From Strigamia acuminata (lineage: Eukaryota; Arthropoda; Chilopoda; Geophilomorpha; Linotaeniidae), in contig OX442324.1 in assembly GCA_949358305.1 (NCBI GenBank), positions 9,566,500 through 9,630,499 on the forward strand: DNA of 64,000 bases, given 5' to 3'. Below are positions 1-14,042 of this stretch, one piece after another (positions within the stretch are counted from its first letter, which is position 1; every line of letters begins with the position of its first letter). The notes beneath the pieces are model-generated. The model searched no databases. It was not told the DNA's origin and saw only the letters and a program-made list of their open reading frames with translations. A program made the translations under genes and the position numbers.

Positions 1-1845
1 AATTTTGGCGCAAGTTACGTGAGGTTTGCGCGCATCCAACTATGACGAAAAATCCACGCGTGTGCACGCGCGATTTACTGGCGCGTTGGAAGCGTTAAAA
101 TAAATTTTTCCAATATCTAACACAATTTGCACCAAATTATGGCAATTTTTGACAAATTTACATGGATTTTTGCCAGTATTTGACAAATTTCCACGGATTT
201 TTGACAATATTTGACACATTCAAGACAAATTTCAGACAGATTTCAATTAATTTTAGAAAATGTTTGAGAAATATCAGCAAATGTTTGAGGATTGAGGAAA
301 TCTGCTGAAATTTGTCAAATATAGACAAAAATCTGCTGAAATTTGTAAAAAATTGCCCAAATTCGGTGCAAGTTTTGCAAGTTTGCAAACAGCAACAAGA
401 ATGATGTATTTAATAATTGTTTTTGCATTAGATATGTGTTTAATTCGTTTTACCTCGGTTTGTACGGTTCTTGCGCGTAGTGCGCACGTTCAACACGCGG
501 CCACGCGCGTACATCGCGCGTGTTGCGAGCAGGACGCAACAAAAGTTTGAGAGACTCGCATTTTACCAAGTCCCCAACTTATTTTACAGTTTTAGTTTAG
601 CTTACCAACTCGCTTGGTAATTTCTGGATCCTGTTTAAGTGTTTCGTCGGGTTTTGAGCCCATAAACCCGTCTTTTTCCTTGGTAAGCGATTGCGTCGTC
701 TGCTCAGAGCAACTGGCTTTAAGCGGAGATCGCTTACACGAGTCTGGAATGAGCGCTTATCACCGCATTCGGCTCCAGTCTTCGTTTCTCGTTGAAAGTT
801 AGCTTGTTGATTCGGGTTTTGGGCGACATTGACTAAAAAGACCTCGGGGAATCGTTCCCACCACTCGGTTTAGTCGTTTTCGAGACCCACGACCTCGAAA
901 ACGAAGTTAGAAGTGGCTCAAGGCCACTAGCGTGTCTGGCAGATAGCCATTTTGGTGATTTACGGGCGTCGGGCCCTTGTTCTTTGTTTCCCGTCTTTGC
1001 TCCTTTGTTTTTATTTGGTATTCAAGGTTCCTAAGCCTACAGTAGATTGGGATTAAATTCCCATGAAGATTTATTAAGTATTCATTGGTAAAAACGAATA
1101 TTTCCGCCGGCGCGTTTCTCTCATAGGTTTCGGTTCGCTCGAATCTCATTTTCGAGCGACCCAGCGAATGCGCCAAGTTACAGGCGCCAGCTTAGCAGTT
1201 TTAGACTCGTTTTCGACCGTTCTAGTGTCAAAAAACGCGTAGAGCACGTTTTGCGACCTTTGGAAGGGCTTTTCTGACACCTAAGTGGTCGGAAAAGTGC
1301 TCTTCTGAGTTAAGACTCCTTTTGGCATTTTAGCGTCAGCATAAGAAATTCCTCAAACTTTTATTGAAATCTCTCAAAAATTTCTAAAATTAATTGAAAT
1401 TTGTCTGAAAATTGTCAAATATTGGCAAAAATCTGCAGAAATTTGTCAAATACGCGATCGCATTGCGACAGAAAGTCGTTTACGACTCCAATACGCACCC
1501 GTGCGTGTTTGTATCGCAACACGAAACTCAAACGCGCCACCGCGTTGCAAGACAACCAAATTTACAAACGCAAACGCGCATTTGAGACAAAAACGAGTTT
1601 ATTTTATTCACTCTCGCTTGATCCCCCTTCATCGCGCCTCGTTGCTCCTGTGAAAAAAATATATGAGAATGCACAGAAATGAACCTTCCAATACTTAAAT
1701 GAAAATTGGCAACCTTGACACAAAACAGTCTATCGACACTCCCAACACCACCCCGGACATTTTTCGGAAGAGTATGGTCCACCCGGAATTCCCAGAATAG
1801 TCACCCCCGAAATGCGGATTTCGCGGAAGCCAATCCGCGAAAAGG
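1..1845. repeat. Partial foldback-type repeat arm, direct copy of 18577-20421
   Basis: Every stretch I compared here matches 18577-20421 at a constant offset of 18576, so the two copies are nearly identical. The first ~385 bases are the reverse complement of part of the 1.68-kb satellite unit. The remaining ~1.46 kb (386-1845) is found in this window only in the two direct copies, apart from its last ~270 bases, which recur inverted at 53814-54091. The similarity ends at 1845, just after a small hairpin (TTCGCGGA, six bases, TCCGCGAA). No gene is recognised. Small open frames inside carry no known motif. Confidence 0.85.
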
Positions 1846-2198
1846 ATATGTTTTTAGCGGCGCGCCGACGCGTGCGACACACGCTTCTGGAGTGCTTAAC
1901 CTTATGGCGCGCATGCGGATTTTGCGGAGTGCGAAAGGGACCCCATTTTTAACATTACGGCTGCCTATATGCTGATCCCCTGTTCGCAATTTTGCGGCGG
2001 ATTTTGCGGATTTTGATCAATCCGCAGAAATTGCACTTTACAAGTTTATTTTATGATTTTGTACCATTTTGTAACTTAAAAACACAAATGAACAATGTAA
2101 TCACTCTATAATGCTGTTGGTTTAATCAGCACATTGTACTGCACAAAAACGCGCGCGCTCGCGATAGTACATCACCAAATGTACTTGCACTCACTCAA

Positions 2199-2352
2199 GT
2201 GGCATTTTTAGCCATTTTTCGTAGTAAAAATGGCCGTTTTTCGTCAAAATGGTCATTTTCAGCCATTTTTCATAGTGAAAATGGCTTTCTTCGTCGTTTT
2301 TTCTATAAAAAATGGCTGTTTTTCATCAAAAATGGCCGTTTTCATCATTGAA
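2199..2352. repeat. Cluster of GCCATTTTT hairpins
   Basis: Several copies of GCCATTTTT and its complement AAAAATGGC alternate over about 150 bp. Two of them pair across a six-base loop (2211-2234 and 2262-2285). The arrangement is a local inverted-repeat cluster with no visible coding role. Confidence 0.7.
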
Positions 2353-2548
2353 ACGTTATAAAAATGTAACTTTTCAATGGCGTTTTGACGGAACCGATAA
2401 ATTTTGAAATTTCACACATTGAAACCCTAATACAGGTGAATTAGTGACGCCTAATTTGTTTTAACAAATAAAGCAAACTACATCTCGCAATTTTGCATCG
2501 TACCGCATCACCTCGCCTCATTTCCGGTCTGGAAAATTAATGAAAATT

Positions 2549-3485
2549 AATAAACGCCCCGGCGTTTATTTGAGGCAATACGGCAATACGGCAATTGGAA
2601 CCCGAAAATAACGTGGGGCTGTGTGAAAACCTGGATTTGAATTTCGTCAACGCGCGCGTTGACGCATGGGGAATGTGGGGGTCCCTTCCCAGTCAATTTC
2701 ACCCCTAAAATATCCCGAAATTGACGATACATGCATTTCCAGTTAGAAAAATTGAGCTTCATGTAAATTTTGATTGTTTAGCTTTTTTTTGAAATTTCAC
2801 CAATTTTCCTTATCTCCAGCCTTCCTCGCTCATTTGACACCAAAATGACCTGCATTGAGGATTTTTCCCATAATCCTTTTCGCATGTATGGAGCGCAAAC
2901 AGTCGCAATAAATGAATTCAGCGGAATTCGACCTTGAGTTTGCGACGCCATCTTGAATATGAGTAAAAGCACAGTATGGTGTCAATTATTCGAACTGATC
3001 GCGGAGCATGGGACAAAAATTGAATAAAAACGAAGAAATATGATTAAAATTCAACAGAAATCTACACAAAATGATAAGAAATGTATAAACATTGATCAGA
3101 AATCGACAAAAATCGACTGAAACCTGACAATAATCAATTCAGAATGACAAATAACGATTACAATTGGCAAAAATTGATCAAAAATACAGAAAAATCGATT
3201 AAAAACCAGCAAAAAACGAACAGAAATCGATAAAATCAATTAAAAATCAACAAATAGCCATTTTGTTTGTTTTTGAACAAATTAAGAACTTTGAAAACAC
3301 ACGACAATTTGAAAGAATAAAAACCGGGGTCAAATACGCGCAGCTACTCGTTTGAACGCCGGGGAGGTGTGGGTGATGTGCCTCGAATAAACGCCGGGGC
3401 GTTTATTTATTACCAAGGCGGGATGTGAGGCGCGAATGAAAGCCCAAGTTGGACATTGCCTCGAATAAACGCCGGGGCGTTTATT
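2549..3485. repeat. Three copies of a 22-bp palindrome, first one inverted
   Basis: The motif AATAAACGCC, two bases, then GGCGTTTATT occurs at 2549-2570, 3386-3407 and 3464-3485. The flanks match too: the copy at 2549 is followed by TGAGGCAAT, and the copy at 3464 is preceded by ATTGCCTCG, its near reverse complement. The first and last copies are therefore inverted and could be the ends of a ~0.9-kb non-autonomous element. The middle copy argues against a simple reading. Confidence 0.5.
2995..3262. repeat. A-rich degenerate low-complexity tract
   Basis: Irregular repetition of words such as AAAATCGACAAAAATCGA and AAAAATTGA, with no open frame of note. A similar tract lies at the far end of the window (63815-64000). 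Confidence 0.6.
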
Positions 3486-3984
3486 TATTTCCAAGACGAG
3501 AAGTGAGGCGAGATGATGCGGTGCGACGTATTCAAGGGGGTATTCAAGGCAGTACGCCATGTTTTCCACTATTATTCAAGGCCATGTTTTCCAGTATTTT
3601 ATTTTTACCATTTTGTAAGTTTATTGCAATATGTATAAAGTTTATTGCTTTTTGTATGAAGAGTAGTATTCTTTGTGTAATGTGTCTTTATAAACATCAC
3701 ACACAACGGTTTTTTCTGTTTTCTTCATGTTTATGTTTCGCGTATGCACGTGAAGCCCTGGCACATCTGTCGAACACCTGTACGCATTTGGACGCGCTCA
3801 GGGCGCTACATCGCGTGCTGAAACGCGCTGACGGCGCTACATCACGCATAGTAGCATATATATCACACACATTTCGCGCCCACGACAAAGTACGAACTCA
3901 TGGCGATCACCAAAGAACATTTACTCTTCCACACACGTTTTATTTTCTCACAGTCCTGTACACATTTAACTTGCGCGCGCACTT

Positions 3985-5671
3985 GCTAATGCTACGGTCG
4001 ACGGCGATTCGCATGCGCTATCCGCTGCATCAAACCCCAAATACCGATAAAAAATCGCAGAAAACACTAATCCCGACCCAAAAACCGCCAAAATTACCCT
4101 CAACACACGCCAACAACCTTCCACCACTTAAATTACACCGGAAAAAAACAATTTCAAACCGAAAAATCAACAAAAAAGGCCAAAAAAATATTGCAAACAA
4201 AGAGAAAAGATCAATTATCGAGGCAAATCCCCACCACAAAACAACGCATCGCCGGTATACACTTAAGCGTACAGTGCACAACACTACTGTTTATTTTCAA
4301 TGATCCAATAAATAAAATTTGAAACAAAGTTGAGTGGAATTGTACGTTTCTTGTATATTAAAGTTTTTATTTTGTTTGTTTACACTTAATTTTTTTTTTC
4401 CATCATAGAATGGCGACTCGATACTTTTGTAGCTCGAATTCACTTCGTAAACGTGGTCGGTGTTCATCACGCGTCAATGCGCTCGTGCAATAGTATAGGC
4501 GCGCATACGATTTGATGCGCGCAAAACTTGCAAAACTTGCACGGAATTTGGGCAATTTTTGACAAATTTCAGCAGATTTTTGCCTGTATTTGACAAATTT
4601 CAGAAGATTTTTGCCTATATTTGACAAATTTCAGAAGATTTCCTCAATCCTCAAACATTTGCTGAAATTTCTCATAAAATTTCTAAAATTAATTGAAATT
4701 TGTCTGAAATTTGTCTGGAATTTGTCAAATATTGTCAAAAATCCGTGGAAATTTGTCAAATACTGGCAAAAATCCATGTAAATTTGTCAAAAATTGCCAT
4801 AATTCGGTGCAAATTGTGTTAGATATTGGAAAAATTTATTTTAACGCTTCCAACGCGCCAGTAAATCGCGCGTGCACACGCATGGATTTTTCGTCATAGT
4901 TGGATGCGCGCAAACCTCACGTAACTTGCGCCAAAATTTGGCAATTTTGGACAAATTTCAGCAGATTTTTGCCAGTATTTGACAAATTTCCACTGATTTT
5001 TGACAATATTTGACCCAACAACTGCGCCACGTTCCAGGCGCCGGTTTAGGCATTTTAGACCCGTTTTAGACCGTTTTAGATGGCGAAAACGTTCTCTCCA
5101 TCATTTTCTACCCCTGGGTGAGGTTTTCAGCGTTCATGATTGATGAAAAAGCTGTTTTCTAACTAGCTGTCCCATTGCTAGTTTTGGCGTCAGGTTTTAG
5201 CAACCTTCCGATCCGTTCTCTGTCGTCTGCACGACCTCCAAGACCGTTTTAGGGTTAATTTGAGTCAAATAATTCATTCTGGGGGTTGTTTTGGGTTTTT
5301 TACAAGTGTGTTTTTGTAGTTTTTATTGGTTTCAAACATTGTCAATTCTTTATACAAGTGTAACTTTCATTTCTCTGTATTTTGAGAACTTTGCATTGCA
5401 GCAAAGTTCATTTCTTGCCCCTTAATTATTGTGTAATTGTTGGTTTTCAAGCCCGTTTTTTAACAATAACTTTATTTGAAGTGCCTATTGTTTCAGGCAC
5501 GTGCTTCCACGTGCCTTTTATTGTTGAGCAATTTCTTGGGCAGTTGCGCTCCTGTTGCTAGCATTGCCGCGCGTTCTCCGCGCGCGTACTCGCGTTTCGC
5601 ATCACACACATTCGGATTCGATGGCCTATCGCGGCGGCACATTGTGTGGCATAGCGCGGCACGTTGCAATT
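3985..5671. repeat. Satellite unit 1 (1687 bp)
   Basis: First unit. Its left edge joins unrelated sequence (ACTTGCTAATG instead of GTTGCAATTGCTAATG). It carries the 10-bp insertion in the CACGTG palindrome near 5500 and has small differences from later units, as expected at an array edge. Confidence 0.9.
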
Positions 5672-7318
5672 GCTAATGCTACGGTCGACGGCGATTCGCA
5701 TGCGCTATCCGCTGCATCAAACCCCAAATCCCGACCCAAAAACCGCCAAAATTACCCTCAACACACGCCAACAACCTTCCACCACTTAAATTACACCGGA
5801 AAAAAACAATTTCAAACCGAAAAATCAACAAAAAAGGCCAAAAAAATATTGCAAACAAAGAGAAAAGATCAATTATCGAGGCAAATCCCCACCACAAAAC
5901 AACGCATCGCCGGTATACACTTAAGCGTACAGTGCACAACACTACTGTTTATTTTCAATGATCCAATAAATAAAATTTGAAACAAAGTTGAGTGGAATTG
6001 TACGTTTCTTGTATATTAAAGTTTTTATTTTGTTTGTTTACACTTAATTTTTTTTTTCCATCATAGAATGGCGACTCGATACTTTTGTAGCTCGAATTCA
6101 CTTCGTAAACGTGGTCGGTGTTCATCACGCGTCAATGCGCTCGTGCAATAGTATAGGCGCGCATACGATTTGATGCGCGCAAAACTTGCAAAACTTGCAC
6201 GGAATTTGGGCAATTTTTGACAAATTTCAGCAGATTTTTGCCTGTATTTGACAAATTTCAGAAGATTTTTGCCTATATTTGACAAATTTCAGAAGATTTC
6301 CTCAATCCTCAAACATTTGCTGAAATTTCTCATAAAATTTCAAAAATTAATTGAAATTTGTCTGAAATTTGTCTGGAATTTGTCAAATATTGTCAAAAAT
6401 CCGTGGAAATTTGTCAAATACTGGCAAAAATCCATGTAAATTTGTCAAAAATTGCCATAATTCGGTGCAAATTGTGTTAGATATTGGAAAAATTTATTTT
6501 AACGCTTCCAACGCGCCAGTAAATCGCGCGTGCACACGCATGGATTTTTCGTCATAGTTGGATGCGCGCAAACCTCACGTAACTTGCGCCAAAATTTGGC
6601 AATTTTTGACAAATTTCAGCAGATTTTTGCCAGTATTTGACAAATTTCCACTGATTTTTGACAATATTTGACCCAACAACTGCGCCACGTTCCAGGCGCC
6701 GGTTTAGGCATTTTAGACCCGTTTTAGACCGTTTTAGATGGCGAAAACGTTCTCTCCATCATTTTCTACCCCTGGGTGAGGTTTTCAGCGTTCATGATTG
6801 ATGAAAAAGCTGTTTTCTAACTAGCTGTCCCATTGCTAGTTTTGGCGTCAGGTTTTAGCAACCTTCCGATCCGACTCTGTCGTCTGCACGACCTCCAAGA
6901 CCGTTTTAGGGTTAATTTGAGTCAAATAATTCATTCTGGGGGTTGTTTTGGGTTTTTTACAAGTGTGTTTTTGTAGTTTTTATTGGTTTCAAACATTGTC
7001 AATTCTTTATACAAGTGTAACTTTCATTTCTCTGTATTTTGAGAACTTTGCATTGCAGCAAAGTTCATTTCTTGCCCCTTAATTATTGTGTAATTGTTGG
7101 TTTTCAAGCCCGTTTTTTAACAATAACTTTATTTGAAGTGCCTATTGTTTCAGGCACGTGCCTTTTATTGTTGAGCAATTTCTTGGGCAGTTGCGCTCCT
7201 GTTGCTAGCATTGCCGCGCGTTCTCCGCGCGCGTACTCGCGTTTCGCATCACACACATTCGGATTCGATGGCATATCGCGGCGGCACATTGTGTGGCATA
7301 GCGCGGCACGTTGCAATT
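5672..7318. repeat. Satellite unit 2 (1647 bp, internal deletion)
   Basis: Lacks about 29 bp after CAAACCCCAAAT near 5728 and has the short form of the CACGTG palindrome. Confidence 0.9.
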
Positions 7319-8994
7319 GCTAATGCTACGGTCGACGGCGATTCGCATGCGCTATCCGCTGCATCAAACCCCAAATACCGATAAAAAATCGCAGAAAACA
7401 CTAATCCCGACCCAAAAACCGCCAAAATTACCCTCAACACACGCCAACAACCTTCCACCACTTAAATTACACCGGAAAAAAACAATTTCAAACCGAAAAA
7501 TCAACAAAAAAGGCCAAAAAAATATTGCAAACAAAGAGAAAAGATCAATTATCGAGGCAAATCCCCACCACAAAACAACGCATCGCCGGTATACACTTAA
7601 GCGTACAGTGCACAACACTACTGTTTATTTTCAATGATCCAATAAATAAAATTTGAAACAAAGTTGAGTGGAATTGTACGTTTCTTGTATATTAAAGTTT
7701 TTATTTTGTTTGTTTACACTTAATTTTTTTTTTCCATCATAGAATGGCGACTCGATACTTTTGTAGCTCGAATTCACTTCGTAAACGTGGTCGGTGTTCA
7801 TCACGCGTCAATGCGCTCGTGCAATAGTATAGGCGCGCATACGATTTGATGCGCGCAAAACTTGCAAAACTTGCACGGAATTTGGGCAATTTTTGACAAA
7901 TTTCAGCAGATTTTTGCCTGTATTTGACAAATTTCAGAAGATTTTTGCCTATATTTGACAAATTTCAGAAGATTTCCTCAATCCTCAAACATTTGCTGAA
8001 ATTTCTCATAAAATTTCAAAAATTAATTGAAATTTGTCTGAAATTTGTCTGGAATTTGTCAAATATTGTCAAAAATCCGTGGAAATTTGTCAAATACTGG
8101 CAAAAATCCATGTAAATTTGTCAAAAATTGCCATAATTCGGTGCAAATTGTGTTAGATATTGGAAAAATTTATTTTAACGCTTCCAACGCGCCAGTAAAT
8201 CGCGCGTGCACACGCATGGATTTTTCGTCATAGTTGGATGCGCGCAAACCTCACGTAACTTGCGCCAAAATTTGGCAATTTTTGACAAATTTCAGCAGAT
8301 TTTTGCCAGTATTTGACAAATTTCCACTGATTTTTGACAATATTTGACCCAACAACTGCGCCACGTTCCAGGCGCCGGTTTAGGCATTTTAGACCCGTTT
8401 TAGACCGTTTTAGATGGCGAAAACGTTCTCTCCATCATTTTCTACCCCTGGGTGAGGTTTTCAGCGTTCATGATTGATGAAAAAGCTGTTTTCTAACTAG
8501 CTGTCCCATTGCTAGTTTTGGCGTCAGGTTTTAGCAACCTTCCGATCCGACTCTGTCGTCTGCACGACCTCCAAGACCGTTTTAGGGTTAATTTGAGTCA
8601 AATAATTCATTCTGGGGGTTGTTTTGGGTTTTTTACAAGTGTGTTTTTGTAGTTTTTATTGGTTTCAAACATTGTCAATTCTTTATACAAGTGTAACTTT
8701 CATTTCTCTGTATTTTGAGAACTTTGCATTGCAGCAAAGTTCATTTCTTGCCCCTTAATTATTGTGTAATTGTTGGTTTTCAAGCCCGTTTTTTAACAAT
8801 AACTTTATTTGAAGTGCCTATTGTTTCAGGCACGTGCCTTTTATTGTTGAGCAATTTCTTGGGCAGTTGCGCTCCTGTTGCTAGCATTGCCGCGCGTTCT
8901 CCGCGCGCGTACTCGCGTTTCGCATCACACACATTCGGATTCGATGGCCTATCGCGGCGGCACATTGTGTGGCATAGCGCGGCAGGTTGCAATT
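7319..8994. repeat. Satellite unit 3 (1676 bp)
   Basis: Short form of the CACGTG palindrome. Its right edge has the variant GGCAGGTTGC shared with the end of unit 6. Confidence 0.9.
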
Positions 8995-10680
8995 GCTAAT
9001 GCTACGGTCGACGGCGATTCGCATGCGCTATCCGCTGCATCAAACCCCAAATACCGATCAAAAATCGCAGAAAACACTAATCCCGACCCAAAAACCGCCA
9101 AAATTACCCTCAACACACGCCAACAACCTTCCACCACTTAAATTACACCGGAAAAAAACAATTTCAAACCGAAAAATCAACAAAAAAGGCCAAAAAAATA
9201 TTGCAAACAAAGAGAAAAGATCAATTATCGAGGCAAATCCCCACCACAAAACAACGCATCGCCGGTATACACTTAAGCGTACAGTGCACAACACTACTGT
9301 TTATTTTCAATGATCCAATAAATAAAATTTGAAACAAAGTTGAGTGGAATTGTACGTTTCTTGTATATTAAAGTTTTTATTTTGTTTGTTTACACTTAAT
9401 TTTTTTTTTCCATCATAGAATGGCGACTCGATACTTTTGTAGCTCGAATTCACTTCGTAAACGTGGTCGGTGTTCATCACGCGTCAATGCGCTCGTGCAA
9501 TAGTATAGGCGCGCATACGATTTGATGCGCGCAAAACTTGCAAAACTTGCACGGAATTTGGGCAATTTTTGACAAATTTCAGCAGATTTTTGCCTGTATT
9601 TGACAAATTTCAGAAGATTTTTGCCTATATTTGACAAATTTCAGAAGATTTCCTCAATCCTCAAACATTTGCTGAAATTTCTCATAAAATTTCTAAAATT
9701 AATTGAAATTTGTCTGAAATTTGTCTGGAATTTGTCAAATATTGTCAAAAATCCGTGGAAATTTGTCAAATACTGGCAAAAATCCATGTAAATTTGTCAA
9801 AAATTGCCATAATTCGGTGCAAATTGTGTTAGATATTGGAAAAATTTATTTTAACGCTTCCAACGCGCCAGTAAATCGCGCGTGCACACGCATGGATTTT
9901 TCGTCATAGTTGGATGCGCGCAAACCTCACGTAACTTGCGCCAAAATTTGGCAATTTTTGACAAATTTCAGCAGATTTTTGCCAGTATTTGACAAATTTC
10001 CACTGATTTTTGACAATATTTGACCCAACAACTGCGCCACGTTCCAGGTGCCGGTTTAGGCATTTTAGACCCGTTTTAGACCGTTTTAGATGGCGAAAAC
10101 GTTCTCTCCATCATTTTCTACCCCTGGGTGAGGTTTTCAGCGTTCATGATTGATGAAAAAGCTGTTTTCTAACTAGCTGTCCCATTGCTAGTTTTGGCGT
10201 CAGGTTTTAGCAACCTTCCGATCCGACTCTGTCGTCTGCACGACCTCCAAGACCGTTTTAGGGTTAATTTGAGTCAAATAATTCATTCTGGGGGTTGTTT
10301 TGGGTTTTTTACAAGTGTGTTTTTGTAGTTTTTATTGGTTTCAAACATTGTCAATTCTTTATACAAGTGTAACTTTCATTTCTCTGTATTTTGAGAACTT
10401 TGCATTGCAGCAAAGTTCATTTCTTGCCCCTTAATTATTGTGTAATTGTTGGTTTTCAAGCCCGTTTTTTAACAATAACTTTATTTGAAGTGCCTATTGT
10501 TTCAGGCACGTGCTTCCACGTGCCTTTTATTGTTGAGCAATTTCTTGGGCAGTTGCGCTCCTGTTGCTAGCATTGCCGCGCGTTCTCCGCGCGCGTACTC
10601 GCGTTTCGCATCACACACATTCGGATTCGATGGCATATCGCGGCGGCACATTGTGCGGCATAGCGCGGCACGTTGCAATT
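8995..10680. repeat. Satellite unit 4 (1686 bp)
   Basis: Long form of the CACGTG palindrome. Its start (CCGATCAAAAATCG) is shared with unit 7. Confidence 0.9.
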
Positions 10681-12356
10681 GCTAATGCTACGGTCGACGG
10701 CGATTCGCATGCGCTATCCGCTGCATCAAACCCCAAATACCGATAAAAAATCGCAGAAAACACTAATCCCGACCCAAAAACCGCCAAAATTACCCTCAAC
10801 ACACGCCAACAACCTTCCACCACTTAAATTACACCGGAAAAAAACAATTTCAAACCGAAAAATCAACAAAAAAGGCCAAAAAAATATTGCAAACAAAGAG
10901 AAAAGATCAATTATCGAGGCAAATCCCCACCACAAAACAACGCATCGCCGGTATACACTTAAGCGTACAGTGCACAACACTACTGTTTATTTTCAATGAT
11001 CCAATAAATAAAATTTGAAACAAAGTTGAGTGGAATTGTACGTTTCTTGTATATTAAAGTTTTTATTTTGTTTGTTTACACTTAATTTTTTTTTTCCATC
11101 ATAGAATGGCGACTCGATACTTTTGTAGCTCGAATTCACTTCGTAAACGTGGTCGGTGTTCATCACGCGTCAATGCGCTCGTGCAATAGTATAGGCGCGC
11201 ATACGATTTGATGCGCGCAAAACTTGCAAAACTTGCACGGAATTTGGGCAATTTTTGACAAATTTCAGCAGATTTTTGCCTGTATTTGACAAATTTCAGA
11301 AGATTTTTGCCTATATTTGACAAATTTCAGAAGATTTCCTCAATCCTCAAACATTTGCTGAAATTTCTCATAAAATTTCAAAAATTAATTGAAATTTGTC
11401 TGAAATTTGTCTGGAATTTGTCAAATATTGTCAAAAATCCGTGGAAATTTGTCAAATACTGGCAAAAATCCATGTAAATTTGTCAAAAATTGCCATAATT
11501 CGGTGCAAATTGTGTTAGATATTGGAAAAATTTATTTTAACGCTTCCAACGCGCCAGTAAATCGCGCGTGCACACGCATGGATTTTTCGTCATAGTTGGA
11601 TGCGCGCAAACCTCACGTAACTTGCGCCAAAATTTGGCAATTTTTGACAAATTTCAGCAGATTTTTGCCAGTATTTGACAAATTTCCACTGATTTTTGAC
11701 AATATTTGACCCAACAACTGCGCCACGTTCCAGGCGCCGGTTTAGGCATTTTAGACCCGTTTTAGACCGTTTTAGATGGCGAAAACGTTCTCTCCATCAT
11801 TTTCTACCCCTGGGTGAGGTTTTCAGCGTTCATGATTGATGAAAAAGCTGTTTTCTAACTAGCTGTCCCATTGCTAGTTTTGGCGTCAGGTTTTAGCAAC
11901 CTTCCGATCCGACTCTGTCGTCTGCACGACCTCCAAGACCGTTTTAGGGTTAATTTGAGTCAAATAATTCATTCTGGGGGTTGTTTTGGGTTTTTTACAA
12001 GTGTGTTTTTGTAGTTTTTATTGGTTTCAAACATTGTCAATTCTTTATACAAGTGTAACTTTCATTTCTCTGTATTTTGAGAACTTTGCATTGCAGCAAA
12101 GTTCATTTCTTGCCCCTTAATTATTGTGTAATTGTTGGTTTTCAAGCCCGTTTTTTAACAATAACTTTATTTGAAGTGCCTATTGTTTCAGGCACGTGCC
12201 TTTTATTGTTGAGCAATTTCTTGGGCAGTTGCGCTCCTGTTGCTAGCATTGCCGCGCGTTCTCCGCGCGCGTACTCGCGTTTCGCATCACACACATTCGG
12301 ATTCGATGGCATATCGCGGCGGCACATTGTGTGGCATAGCGCGGCACGTTGCAATT
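10681..12356. repeat. Satellite unit 5 (1676 bp)
   Basis: Short form of the CACGTG palindrome. Otherwise very close to units 3 and 6. Confidence 0.9.
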
Positions 12357-14042
12357 GCTAATGCTACGGTCGACGGCGATTCGCATGCGCTATCCGCTGC
12401 ATCAAACCCCAAATACCGATAAAAAATCGCAGAAAACACTAATCCCGACCCAAAAACCGCCAAAATTACCCTCAACACACGCCAACAACCTTCCACCACT
12501 TAAATTACACCGGAAAAAAACAATTTCAAACCGAAAAATCAACAAAAAAGGCCAAAAAAATATTGCAAACAAAGAGAAAAGATCAATTATCGAGGCAAAT
12601 CCCCACCACAAAACAACGCATCGCCGGTATACACTTAAGCGTACAGTGCACAACACTACTGTTTATTTTCAATGATCCAATAAATAAAATTTGAAACAAA
12701 GTTGAGTGGAATTGTACGTTTCTTGTATATTAAAGTTTTTATTTTGTTTGTTTACACTTAATTTTTTTTTTCCATCATAGAATGGCGACTCGATACTTTT
12801 GTAGCTCGAATTCACTTCGTAAACGTGGTCGGTGTTCATCACGCGTCAATGCGCTCGTGCAATAGTATAGGCGCGCATACGATTTGATGCGCGCAAAACT
12901 TGCAAAACTTGCACGGAATTTGGGCAATTTTTGACAAATTTCAGCAGATTTTTGCCTGTATTTGACAAATTTCAGAAGATTTTTGCCTATATTTGACAAA
13001 TTTCAGAAGATTTCCTCAATCCTCAAACATTTGCTGAAATTTCTCATAAAATTTCAAAAATTAATTGAAATTTGTCTGAAATTTGTCTGGAATTTGTCAA
13101 ATATTGTCAAAAATCCGTGGAAATTTGTCAAATACTGGCAAAAATCCATGTAAATTTGTCAAAAATTGCCATAATTCGGTGCAAATTGTGTTAGATATTG
13201 GAAAAATTTATTTTAACGCTTCCAACGCGCCAGTAAATCGCGCGTGCACACGCATGGATTTTTCGTCATAGTTGGATGCGCGCAAACCTCACGTAACTTG
13301 CGCCAAAATTTGGCAATTTTTGACAAATTTCAGCAGATTTTTGCCAGTATTTGACAAATTTCCACTGATTTTTGACAATATTTGACCCAACAACTGCGCC
13401 ACGTTCCAGGCGCCGGTTTAGGCATTTTAGACCCGTTTTAGACCGTTTTAGATGGCGAAAACGTTCTCTCCATCATTTTCTACCCCTGGGTGAGGTTTTC
13501 AGCGTTCATGATTGATGAAAAAGCTGTTTTCTAACTAGCTGTCCCATTGCTAGTTTTGGCGTCAGGTTTTAGCAACCTTCCGATCCGACTCTGTCGTCTG
13601 CACGACCTCCAAGACCGTTTTAGGGTTAATTTGAGTCAAATAATTCATTCTGGGGGTTGTTTTGGGTTTTTTACAAGTGTGTTTTTGTAGTTTTTATTGG
13701 TTTCAAACATTGTCAATTCTTTATACAAGTGTAACTTTCATTTCTCTGTATTTTGAGAACTTTGCATTGCAGCAAAGTTCATTTCTTGCCCCTTAATTAT
13801 TGTGTAATTGTTGGTTTTCAAGCCCGTTTTTTAACAATAACTTTATTTGAAGTGCCTATTGTTTCAGGCACGTGCTTCCACGTGCCTTTTATTGTTGAGC
13901 AATTTCTTGGGCAGTTGCGCTCCTGTTGCTAGCATTGCCGCGCGTTCTCCGCGCGCGTACTCGCGTTTCGCATCACACACATTCGGATTCGATGGCCTAT
14001 CGCGGCGGCACATTGTGTGGCATAGCGCGGCAGGTTGCAATT
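12357..14042. repeat. Satellite unit 6 (1686 bp)
   Basis: Long form of the CACGTG palindrome. Its right edge carries the GGCAGGTTGC variant also seen at the end of unit 3. Confidence 0.9.

Larger units (their letters stand above)
1846..3984. other. AT-rich intergenic stretch, no gene recognised
   Basis: No convincing coding sequence. It holds relics of the boundary motif (TGCGGATTTTGCGG-like words near 1914-2015), a cluster of short hairpins (2199-2352), three copies of a 22-bp palindrome and an A-rich degenerate tract. A long open frame begins near 3449 and runs into the satellite, but it has no domain and simple composition, so I do not call it a gene. Confidence 0.6.

Noticed and set aside
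3449-4303. 284-codon open frame at the left edge of the satellite
   Set aside because: It crosses from the palindrome repeat into satellite sequence, has no domain, and its second half is repeated in every unit.
4403-4627. Small recurring open frames in each satellite unit
   Set aside because: They consist of the TTTGACAAATTTCAG-type tract read in one or other frame and resemble no protein.
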